Shown here piece after piece: positions 8,681 to 17,716 of a stretch of DNA of 60,000 bases. A program made the translations under genes and the position numbers. The stretch is from Adiantum capillus-veneris (taxonomy: Eukaryota > Streptophyta > Polypodiopsida > Polypodiales > Pteridaceae): assembly GCA_014529385.2 (NCBI GenBank), contig CM043958.1, positions 79,481,025 through 79,541,024 of the forward strand, given 5' to 3'. Each line of letters starts with the position of its first letter. Positions within the stretch are counted from its first letter, which is position 1. The notes beneath the pieces are model-generated. The model had not been told where the DNA came from. It did no database searches and was given only the letters and a program-made list of their open reading frames with translations.

Positions 8681-10470
8681 GCTGAAAAACAAATTTTTGT
8701 CTGTATCTATGAACTTTGAGAAATGTATGGACTATGTTAGAACTGTTTATGGCATCAGATTAGCAAGAATGTATGCATTATGTGGGTTTTTGTACACCAA
8801 AAGTGCCTCAAAGTGAACCAATTGGGCTAACATGTGAAGATTGAATGAAGGGCTGGTTTTTTGCTTAAAAAGGTAGAGCTTGAAGTGTCGAGTAAACTAG
8901 TCCAGATTGCTCATCAAATGGAGCCCTGCTGAGAAACTTATTGCAGTTTAAAGCTGGAAGTGGTTGCAGATTTGAGACGGCAAGGCAGATAGGAACAGGT
9001 GGTCAAATGTAATCTGAAGTGATAGATGCATAAAGCTTGATTTATGGAGCATGCTGGTCTTTTCCAATCGGCAATCAAAGCAAGATGTGAAAGATATTAG
9101 CAGATGAATGTTTTCAGGCGGCCCAAATTGATCACTTTGGTAATCGTGCCATCATATGTTTTTTGGAGCTCAACGGGATTTGTAAAAGTAGCAGACACTA
9201 TAAGAAGTTAATGGGAGGTGACAATTTGTGAATTAGAGTTACAGTGGAGAAACTATGCCCACCAAAGTGTTGGGACATTTATGAGGAGGAGGATGTGAGA
9301 TGATTTTTACCCATTTTTTGTGGTCTCATTAGATGGGCTCGGGAAGGTCAAAAGGTGGCAAGGCACGTATGGTTCAAAGTCAATGTGTTGGGGGTTTGCA
9401 TGGATCTGACGGCACGATTAGTGGACCCTTGTATAGGAAGTTACAATGTGGTAAAGATGGAGAGAGATAAGTGGGTTGCGCTTGTATTTAAGCCGCAAGG
9501 TAGGTGGCTTACTGTCAACATCAGAAAAGACAACTGACATGTTTGAGCACACCCAAGAGAAGCATGATATGCTTGCAGTTTTTTCCAATCGCGACAGTAA
9601 GCAAGGTTTTGAAGACAAATGGAGCTCACCACACCAACAAGGTGGCCATATATGGTGGATTCTTGGCACACTCTTGGGAATCATAATTTTCAGTTCTGCC
9701 TTTGCAGGAACCAAGATGCTCATTTCCCCTCTCGCTACTGGTGGTTACAAATTTGGGCCTATTTGGCATGCAAATTTTATTGTTCGGGCACTGCAAACAA
9801 TGATCCTATTTTTCACTTGGGATCTAGGAGGACACTGGCACAAAGTTCTGGAAGCCATGGGCTTCCCATTTAATCAACCGACACTATTCGTACAAACAAA
9901 TGAATTTTTTAGTGATGTGCTTGAATTTTTGGGAAGCATTCGGGGGTGGAGCAACACGAGCTGACACGTGGCCGATCATGAACCCACATGGGGAAGCAAA
10001 GACGGGAGAGGATAAGTGTAAGGGTTGGGGCGTGACCCCTATTGGGAGTATACAAGGGAGAGAGAGGGGAGCTCACTCACCCCCCGTGGCTATGGTGTGT
10101 TGCCACGTGGTGTTGTGGGCGTTGTGCGCGCACAGTAGGGCGGCAACGTCGATGGCATTTTGCCTGAGGTGGTGTGGTTGGTTGAAGTGGACGACGTGCG
10201 ATGGCGGCCAGTGGCCCAGTGGGAGGCTCAGGTGGCAAGTGATGTGGCAGCCTGCAAGGGAAGAGTCCCATGGGCCCGTCCGGCCCTCCTTTTGAAGGAG
10301 AATGACATACAAGCAAGAGGTCCCCCCACTAGCGACCTCGCTAGTGCTTGGGGAGGGCCTATAAGGCAAGAGAGAGGGAACAACTCCCGGAGCTCCAAAT
10401 GGGCATTTCCAAGGCGGTAATTCAAGTTGGTCAAAGCCTTGCACAAGGGCGGTCAAGGCCCATGAGCTAA
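8681..10470. other. Unassigned region, GC-richer at the right end
   Basis: Open frames up to 162 codons occur (for example 9476-9964 plus) but none resembles a known family, and there is no start context or codon pattern that persuades. From about 9960 to 10460 the base composition becomes visibly richer in G and C. It could be old transposon DNA or a remnant of host DNA. Confidence 0.4.
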
Positions 10471-10499
10471 GTGAGAGAGATAGATAGATAGATAGATAG
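10471..10499 (-). repeat. LINE 3' tail, (GATA)n after (GA)n
   Basis: GAGAGAGATAGATAGATAGA stands where a poly(A) tail would be expected. The other LINE copy has the same transition. Confidence 0.85.
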
Positions 10500-10552
10500 T
10501 TCTATTATCGTCCTGGGAGGTCAAATATGACCTATGGGACCAAATGAACATG

Positions 10553-11722
10553 TCACGTGGTGTGAGTGGAGTTCATAAGTGACTCTCGATGCTCAAAAAT
10601 GGCTGAAATGAGCGTCGCAATAGAGAGTCCACATCGTGGTTGGGAGAGGAAGGTATGTAGGGAGAGCTCATGGCTGAATATATGGGGAAAAGAGGACCTA
10701 ATGTGGTCAAAAGCTGAGCACTCAAGTAGTGTGTGGTACTCACTCTCTCGCACTTGACGAGGGCATAAGGTGCAAAGTCGATGACACTCCTCGCCAGTGC
10801 CCCAACGTCCTGTCTCGCAGCGTAGAGAATGGGAGCTAAGACGAATGGAGGCAATGGTGCGGATCGCACTCAACGGGATGGGCTCAAGGATGTAGGAATG
10901 GGTTCGGTTACCTCGTTCCGAGAAGAAGAGAGATTTGTAGTTTGGGGCAACGTGTGTGGTGTAATGGCTGAAGCGAGAACCTCCAGATTTCTCCCAAGCC
11001 ATGATACATTGGCGTTGTAAGAAGGCCTCATTAACTTGGGAGTCGATCGACGCATCCTTGACCAAGTGACATGCATCCCATCTTCCAAACCATTTCTTGA
11101 TATCAAGCATCCACCCCGAACTTAGTATTTTGCTCTTGCATGTCTTTTGAACCTTTTGACTTGCTTCATATGCGATTCTAGGAAGTCGATGCAAAGGGCT
11201 ACGTTGTGTCTTACGCATGTACTCCACAACCCTTTCCATGCCCAAGACCTCAATGGGAAGCGATCCGGACTCAAGAAGTAAGAGCATGTAGGGTGTTTGT
11301 GTCTTGACTTGGAGAAAGTTGGTGAGAAAACGCTTTTGGACATTCTCAAACTCTTTCCAAGTAGACTTCCCGATGCTTCCACCCCACACCTCCACTCCAT
11401 AAAGAAGCACCGGTGTCACCAATGTGTCAAAGAGGTACTTTTTGAGAGCCCAACACTTGATCTCTCCTGCATTGCACATGTTCTCAAATGCATAATAAGC
11501 CCTCTTTCCGGCTTCCAAGCGACGCATTGCACAATCCTTCCATTTATGATTGGATGGAACCTCAAGGCCAAGGTACTTGAAGTGATCTACCACTTCAAGT
11601 TTCTCATTGTTGTATACAATGCATGGATTTTCGTCATTGAGGGTCTTTACAAGCATAACCTTGGTTTTGGATCCATTCACGATCAGCCCGCTATGTAGGA
11701 AAAAGCGTTCCAAGACACTCAT
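10553..11722 (-). CDS. LINE ORF2 C-terminal part (RT thumb to Cys/His knuckle)
   Basis: This is a 389-codon open frame. Its start MSVLERFFLHSGLIVNGSKTKVM corresponds to the late RT motif GLxVNxxKTK, followed by FKYLGLEV. The catalytic YADD block and everything upstream are missing. The middle part (VTPVLLYGVEVWGG) is typical of LINE thumb regions. Near the end is a knuckle CTLCPRQVRESEYHTLLEC (CX2CX9HX4C), as found at the C-terminus of plant L1-clade proteins. The frame is open but cannot be functional without the catalytic half. The initial Met is chance, since the copy is truncated there. Confidence 0.85.
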   Translation of the reverse strand: MSVLERFFLHSGLIVNGSKTKVMLVKTLNDENPCIVYNNEKLEVVDHFKYLGLEVPSNHKWKDCAMRRLEAGKRAYYAFENMCNAGEIKCWALKKYLFDTLVTPVLLYGVEVWGGSIGKSTWKEFENVQKRFLTNFLQVKTQTPYMLLLLESGSLPIEVLGMERVVEYMRKTQRSPLHRLPRIAYEASQKVQKTCKSKILSSGWMLDIKKWFGRWDACHLVKDASIDSQVNEAFLQRQCIMAWEKSGGSRFSHYTTHVAPNYKSLFFSERGNRTHSYILEPIPLSAIRTIASIRLSSHSLRCETGRWGTGEECHRLCTLCPRQVRESEYHTLLECSAFDHIRSSFPHIFSHELSLHTFLSQPRCGLSIATLISAIFEHRESLMNSTHTT

Positions 11723-11782
11723 AAGCTTTTGTGCATCTTCACGATCAGCCCGCTATGTAGGCAAAAGCGTTCCAAGACACTC

Positions 11783-11787
<5 letters not shown>
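11680..11787 (-). repeat. Internal tandem duplication at the LINE 5' edge
   Basis: Bases from about 11680 to 11727 recur at 11741-11787 with one change, a 61-base period. The outer copy runs into the GA tract. This could be a slippage or template-jump product from the insertion. Confidence 0.85.

Positions 11788-11841
<54 letters not shown>
11786..11841 (+). repeat. (AG)n microsatellite at the LINE 5' edge
   Basis: About 28 AG units directly adjoin the truncated end of the LINE. Confidence 0.97.
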
Positions 11842-11845
<4 letters not shown>

Positions 11846-12255
11846 AATTGCCGACGTGTTGGCAACATGCAATGGTTCCTGTAAGGGATAATACCAACTG
11901 TATGCAATGCAAAAGAGATGCTATATTGAGCTCAAGTGGATTGTATGAGGAGATAAAAACCCAATTTTTTTCTTTTGGGCTTAGCTACTCTATAAAAGGG
12001 GATGCACAAAATTTTGGTTGGTTCTTTTTTTCTTTTGGCCATTTTTTAGGGTTATTGGGAGGGTTTTTGGAACCGACTACAACGGTAGGCACTTCTTGTT
12101 CTTGAGAGCAGTTGGAGAAGACAAGGGAAGGTCGGGAAGAACATCAAGAGTACGAAAAGACTCGACAGTGGTTCAATTTTTGAGAGGTTTCTGGCTAAAG
12201 GTTTGCAATTCAAAAGGCGTACAGATGCAACATATGCAACTGGATTGTAATTAAC
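11842..12255 (+). other. Non-coding stretch with TATA box, LTR-like
   Basis: A good TATA box (TATAAAAGGG at 11991-12000) is followed by a T-rich and then purine-rich leader. It looks like an LTR promoter, but I could not find the second copy or the TG/CA ends. It abuts abruptly on an RT fragment. Confidence 0.4.
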
Positions 12256-12840
12256 TAATGCTCCAGCCACATTTCAAAGGTTGATGAGCCATGCTTTTAA
12301 AGAATATCTTAGGAAATTCTTAGAAGTATAAATGGATGATCTATGCGTACATTCATTAATCCGGGCTAATCATTTTGAACACCTCAAAAAGGTATTCGAA
12401 AAATGTAGACTTTATAGGATTTGCTTAAATCCTGAAAAGTGCACATTCATAGGTAGACAAGGAAAAATTCTTGGATATATAGTGTCTAAAAATGGCATAG
12501 CTACTGATATTGAAAAAATTCATGTCATTGCTGATTTACCTAGACCAACAACAGTCAAGGGGGTACAAGCCTTCATGGGGCATTGTGGATATTACCGACG
12601 GTTCATCTACATGTACGCTATAATCGCAAAACCCATGTATAGCTTGATTATACACTTTGAGTGGACCGAGGCATGTGAAGAATCCTTCATGAAGCTTAAG
12701 AAATCTCTCACCTCAGCTCCAATATTGAAAGCACCAGATTGGAATAAGATATTCCACATACATGTAGATTCTTCCAATTTTGCTATCGGTTGTATACTAG
12801 CTCAACCAGGAGACGAGAATCTATGCTTGTTCAAAAGTTG
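12256..12840 (+). pseudogene. Ty3/gypsy reverse transcriptase fragment
   Basis: Translation starts in the RT palm with LTNAPATFQRLM and continues to the MDD of the catalytic box. The Tyr codon just before it is a stop (TAA at 12329-12331). After that come CLNPEKCTFIG, GYIVSKNGIATD, FMGHCGYYRRFI and the start of the tether/RNase H region (APDWNKIFHIHVDSSNFAIG). It ends at LAQPGDENL, before RNase H proper. Both ends are cut, so it is a dead piece. Its relation to the following coiled-coil frame is uncertain. Confidence 0.8.
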
Positions 12841-12949
12841 ATTCAAAGAAAATTGGACCAAAATTGTCAGCATTTTAGACTCAAGGACATTTCAGAGAAA
12901 AATCCAACAAATTTGCTAACTTTGACCCTCTATTCACTGAACAGGAGCC

Positions 12950-13998
12950 ATGCAAGCAGCAAAGAGGGCCAAGAAGAAACTCGACCAGAAAGAAAAGTTG
13001 CAGGAGCTGCCCGCATACCAATTGGATCCAGAGTCAATTAACGCTGCCAAAGCAGCATATCTTTCAAAAGAACAACTAGAAGAGCATCACACCACAGTGT
13101 TCACCGGCAAATTCAAGAGTGAGGAGGGACATCACGTAGAGTTGCGACTCTTATCGAAAGAAGTATATGATGTTGCTACGAAGCTTGAGACCAAAGAAGC
13201 CAACCGCAGGCTAGGACTCAGAGACTTTAATGAACAGGAGCCGTGCGGAGTGGATTTCCAGAAAACTTACACGATTAAAGAAGATGGAATTGCCCAAATT
13301 TTTGACCCGTAGGGGAATAAAGTCGAAGTGGTAATAACCAAGGAAATAGTGGCAAAAGCACTCAGACTGCCCACAGAAGGAATGACAATGAGGGCAAGGG
13401 ACAGGAAAACGGCATGTACTTTCACCAAAGAAATCGTTGCAGCCACCTTTGCAGATCTAGTCCACAAGCAAGTGGAAGAGCCAGACAAGTTATACCACCA
13501 ACATTTCCACTTCTTGGCAAAAAGGCCGCCAAGGTATACACACACCAAATCACGCAGTTGCCACACTGTCATGCAAGTCCTCAAGTGAACAACCAAGCAA
13601 CCGCTGGATCACGCACAGTATGTCTTGACCACTCTAAAAGGCACAAAGAAAGAAGGAAAGATCACTTATCTGGGTGCACTAGAAAAGTCTTGACAAGGAT
13701 TGCTTACCATGCCATTGGCATGGCCGACAGCCTACCACCTGCCCCAAACCAAAACACTTGGATACTGGCAGCACAACCATCTCCTCGAGCTACAAGATCA
13801 GCCAAAAGATCCTACAGATCTAATGAAGAGTCGACTGAAAGCTCGGCGGAAAGACACAGCAGCGACAACTCAGATAATGAGGAAAAGAGAGCACGAAGAG
13901 AGGAGATGAAGAGAAAAGCCGTGGCCGTGCACCAAGAAGAGTTCGTGCAAAAGCAAGCCCGCTTTGAAAAAGAAAACCATGCTTACCAACACAGTTGA
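12950..13998 (+). pseudogene. N-terminal part of an unrecognised retroelement protein
   Basis: A frame beginning MQAAKRAKKKLDQKEKLQEL is open to a TAG at 13310-13312, then stays in phase to about 13588. A shift then moves it to another frame that ends at 13998. The middle holds a folded-looking domain (VVITKEIVAKALRLPTEGM, then FADLVHKQVEEPDKLYHQHFHFL). The end is Ser/Arg/Glu-rich and charged. Just before the ATG is TATTCACTGAACAG, which looks like a 3' splice site. I do not recognise the family. Its position upstream of a polypurine tract and LTR suggests a gag-like or extra frame of a retroelement. Confidence 0.5.
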
Positions 13999-14287
13999 CA
14001 AGCACAAGGAAAGAACCCCAAAAAATGGGTGCCTAGTGGACTTAGCGGACCAAGGACAAAGCATCACACAAGAAAAGAGGCTAAAGATCCAGCAAAATCT
14101 TTTAGAAAAAATGTATTAAGAAGCAGAAGCCTTGAAGCTGAAAGAAGCCCAAGAAGAGGTAAGGAAAGCAAAAGAGGTGGAGGACCAGAGACAAGCCGAG
14201 GAAACGGCAAGGAAAGAGGCACAACACGACCAAGGTCACGAGTCTCCTTGACCCACTTCACCGCTTACAAAACAGCAGGATAATCCT

Positions 14288-14640
14288 ATGCCAAGCCCAC
14301 CACCATCACCTGCAGGTAAAGACACCACAAAGGAGCCAACTAAAGAAGCAGACGATTTTGAACAAGAGGCTACTACTACAAAGAGGATATTGCTACACAA
14401 GAGCAACAAAAAGAGAAAGAAGCTGAGCCTGAACAAGAGAAAGCAGCCGAAGCTACACAGGAGCCTGAACAACAGGCAACCACTACACAAGAGCAACAAC
14501 CAGAGAATGAAACCAATCCATAAAAGAAACAAGTACTACACAAGAGGACACAACAAAGTCTCAGCCAGCACCCTCTATCGCAGCACAGCAAGAGAAGGCC
14601 GAGACACAACCCTCTACCTCCACAGATAAAGAACAGACAC
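14288..14640 (+). pseudogene. Gln/Glu/Thr-rich linker of the same frame
   Basis: The translation in several frames shows low-complexity Gln-Glu-Pro-Thr stretches (for example EPEQQATTTQEQQPENE). A stop and frame changes lie here. It joins the charged N-terminal part to the coiled coil. It has no motif to assign. Confidence 0.4.
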
Positions 14641-15458
14641 AGCCTCAAGGGCAAGAAGAACCTATCGCTACGGCGCAATCGAGAGACACACAAGGGGCTG
14701 TAGAAACATCAACCCAGCTAGTAAGACAGGAAGATTGGCAATCAAATGACGAAGTAATCCTGCAAGTCAATGAATATGCAAGGCAAATGCAGGATATGAT
14801 GGAAGGACTCCGATCAGCAGCACTTGGCCGTAGCACAAAGGCCAAAGAGTTACAGATGGTGATTGATGCTCTCCAAGGAGAGTTAGAAGACATATTAAAT
14901 GTCATCATCGATCTTCAGAGGCAAGTGTAGGAAATGAAAGCTAAAGCTGAACAACATCAGCTAGCAAGAGATAGACAGCAGAAGGAGATGGAAGAGTTAG
15001 GTGACTTGCTTACAAAGTTTTCAGATGCTTGTAAGGCCAAGGATGAACAGATCATAGAAGCTACAAACAAACTTCTAACGACAACCCTGTTAGCTCAGAA
15101 AATTCAACTGCAGTTGGATGTCATGAATGCTTCTTTACAATATTTAGAACAAAGAATAAATGATCAAGAAATTTTCTTGCGGCAAATACGAGAGAATCTA
15201 GCCATAGCCTCGATCAAAGGAACAGACGAGGTCTACAAAGCATTGGAGAAAAAGAACAAGGACCTCAAGCTGGAACTAAAGTTAGAGAAATCTCAGCGCA
15301 GAGACTTGGCTTTGATGCTGGTCCAAAGAGAAGAAGAGATGTTAAAGGAAATAATTGAGCTTAAAAGAGTTAACCAGCTGCAAGAAGAGGCAGGCACTTC
15401 AAAGCAGCCTCAAATAGATATACTCTCAGTGTCATTTGCTGAACTGAAGACACAGTAG
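14640..15458 (+). pseudogene. Coiled-coil part of the unrecognised protein
   Basis: One frame reads through about 270 codons, with a single TAG at 14928-14930. It is strongly helical, with heptad-like runs: VNEYARQMQDMMEGL, ELEDILNVIIDLQRQV, NKLLTTTLLAQKIQLQLDVM, ALEKKNKDLKLELKLEK and LVQREEEMLKEII. The pattern predicts a long coiled coil, which would support oligomerisation. Structural gag proteins can carry such regions, but no homology is claimed. The clean reading frame over this length argues that it was protein-coding until recently. Confidence 0.55.
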
Positions 15459-16277
15459 ACCTGAGTGGTAAGGAAGAGTTTCAGGTAAACATTACAAATG
15501 AAGACACAGTGCCCATGGTCTAGCTCTCAAAAGCTAAAGAAGATGCACTGAAAGAAAAGATTACACAAGAGGTGGATGAGCAGTGGAAGGCAGCGATGGA
15601 TTGGGAGTTGAGAGTTCTTCACTCCGTCAACGTTATACAACTCACCCAATCAGATCAATGCGCAATGGCATCAGCAATCCCTACCATACCCTCTGATAAA
15701 AGTGGAGTTACTATAGGTTAAAGAAAGACTTTATGCAAATATGCAAACAGATGGCGCAGATAAAGACCACCCGAAGTGGAGGTTGAGCTGACTGAACAAA
15801 AACCCAAGGTACTTGATTTTGTTCACAAGAGCACCTGCAGTGCTACAAAAAGATCCCACTTTCTGTCATGTACCAAGAGTAAGGACTTGGCAAGCGCATG
15901 AGGCACTAACGAAGAAGCGGCCAACCTGACTGAACTACCCAAGATTGCCAGCTCCAGAAAAGTGACCGCGGCCACATAGGAATACATGCTGAAAACCCTA
16001 AAGGGTGCCATGTCATTCTTCAAGAGTCTAATTGATCTATCCTGTGCAATGTTATATAAAATCTACAGAATGTTGCTCACTTGCATCGAAGTATTTCATG
16101 AGCCAGAGCAAGCACGCGCCCCGTGGATGTCATTCCTCGAGGGTAATAAAGGTTTATGCTACGATCTCAGTAGTCAACCTTCCGAAGAAGTCCTCTATGG
16201 CTTCGACGCCCGGTGTATGTTCTTACCATCACATAATATGTTGGAGTTCGAGGAAGCATTCTAGACAGGATTCTTCA
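15459..16277 (+). pseudogene. Decayed C-terminal region before the solo LTR
   Basis: Several short open pieces remain, the last being the 15986-16264 frame ending PSHNMLEFEEAF. Stops and shifts are frequent. The reading resumes after the solo LTR (from 17100) with a basic stretch ending near 17270. The function is unknown. Confidence 0.4.
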
Positions 16278-16942
16278 TGTTAAGTATGGAGCCTGATTTA
16301 CCCCTTGTAATTTTTTGTGGTAGAAGCGCACATTTGTAAGGCCCCCATTATGAGGAGAAGCCATCGTGCATGAAAGAAAATCGCTCGCCGGAAACAAAAA
16401 ATTTCATGGCAAAAAAACTGGGGCAACTTTTTTTTCCCTTCGCCAGAATATTCCTTTCCCTCGGAATATTATGGCCGGACGGTGGCCGAAAAGTGGTTGG
16501 AAAACGATCGGTCGATTGGCCGGTGGTCGGTAGTCAATGGCTGGTGGCCGGTAGTCGAAATTCAATAGCCAATGGCCGATGGCCGAATTCAATGGCCGAT
16601 AGCCGAATTCAAAAGTGGACTTGTCTTCTCAAGGGCGGCCACACATGGGCGGATTGGAGGGTCCAATTTGGACTTATCTACACAAGGGCAACTACACGTT
16701 GGTGCCTCTCATGAGAGAGGGTAGCCCTTTTGGCCAATAAAAGGAGGCCATTTCTACACACATTTCATAGTGTGAAGTTGATGCAACAAGGTGAGTGTGA
16801 GGTGGTAAGAGTGAAGCAAGGCGGGAGCTCTATTAAGGGTATAATCCCTTTGTAAACTAATTCTTGTTTTGAAGTACTAAAGCCATTAAGTGGCTGCTTT
16901 CCAATGGACATAGCCCACATTGGGTGAACCACGTATATCATG

Positions 16943-17011
<69 letters not shown>

Positions 17012-17094
17012 CTGTAATCTTTTGTGTGTGAAATCTATCTCTCCATTAAGTAATCTACTCAAATATCTATTTAGCTACATCATATTTCCTAACA
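16278..17094 (+). mobile_element. Solo LTR with 5-bp target duplication
   Basis: The element starts TGTTAAGTATGG and ends TTTCCTAACA, so its ends form the short inverted repeat TGTTA/TAACA. The flanks are CTTCA on both sides (16273-16277 and 17095-17099), a perfect target duplication. It contains an AATAAAAGG TATA-like box near 16737 and a (CT)n tract downstream. The internal region and partner LTR are missing, so it most likely formed by LTR-LTR recombination. It interrupts the coiled-coil element. Confidence 0.85.
16946..17008 (+). repeat. (CT)n microsatellite in the solo LTR
   Basis: About 31 CT units lie some 200 bases after the TATA-like box, so in the transcribed part of the LTR. Confidence 0.97.
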
Positions 17095-17329
17095 CTTCAC
17101 TTGGTGAACGAAGATATTTGCACCAGTGATCAGCAACCTCACATCCAGGTTTGTAGGCTACTCAGCGGTGGAGCTGAAGAACAGAGTAACCATGCAGTTT
17201 CTGCAAGTATCCAATAAAGAAAGAAAAATCAGATACCAAAAGGCACTGAATGCGCTTAAATACCAACTCGCCAGCCGCCAGCCCGAAGACTATTTCAGTC
17301 CATAAAGCTATTTCAAGGGACGACACAAG

Positions 17330-17344
17330 CGAGCAGGGGGGGAA
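17330..17344 (+). promoter_or_regulatory. Polypurine tract
   Basis: GAGCAGGGGGGGAA lies immediately before TGTTAGTAGC, the classical junction of internal region and 3' LTR. Confidence 0.75.
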
Positions 17345-17716
17345 TGTTAGTAGCAAGCTAACATGGATACCATTTTTTGGAGTTCTCATTGTAAAACACT
17401 TATTATTTTGATAAATTGAGAATATTGTAACTCCTATTTTCTCAGATAAACTCTGTAATTAATGAGCCGGGGCTACAAGCTTCCATATTGTATCAACCTG
17501 TCATAACCTTGCTTTGGTAGAACTCCCAGATTATTAGTTTTGACCACCAAAAACCTTGGCTAAGGTATAAAAGCCAATTTTTGTAAGTTAATTTCAAGTT
17601 TTGGATAATGAAATACACAGCATGAGCTAACGGCACTCACTCCTCTCCTTCTTGCGCTTCCTACTCCCTCCCTGGTTGTCACATTGCAGTCGTGTTTGTT
17701 GCATTGCCACCACAGG
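17345..17716 (+). repeat. 3' LTR of the coiled-coil element (right end approximate)
   Basis: It starts TGTTAGTAGCAAGC after the purine tract. It has a TATA box (GTATAAAAG, 17565-17573) in the context ACCTTGGCTAAGG. A nearly identical context occurs in the LTR at 28290-29229. The right end is put at a CACCACA near 17716, but no target duplication confirms it. Confidence 0.55.

Larger units (their letters stand above)
10471..11785 (-). mobile_element. LINE, 5'-truncated, with (GATA)n tail
   Basis: On the minus strand the element starts at about 11785 beside a (GA)n tract, runs through the C-terminal part of the second reading frame and ends in a (TATC)n/(TC)n tail (10471-10499 on the plus strand). 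The last ~385 bp are shared with a second copy at 25087-25472, which has the same tail type. It has no LTRs, and the 5' truncation and 3' simple tail fit target-primed reverse transcription. Confidence 0.82.

Noticed and set aside
9476-9964. 162-codon frame with a hydrophobic stretch (WWILGTLLGIIIFSSAFAG)
   Set aside because: It looks like a membrane segment, but there is no family resemblance, competing frames overlap it in the same strand, and the first part is unremarkable. Not enough to call a gene.
10073-10456. Overlapping open frames on both strands of the GC-richer patch
   Set aside because: High G+C gives few stops in all frames; no motif supports any of them.
16335-17094. Alternative start of the solo LTR at TGTAAGG (16335)
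   Set aside because: The flanks would then be ACATT and CTTCA, which do not match, whereas a start at 16278 gives a perfect CTTCA duplication.
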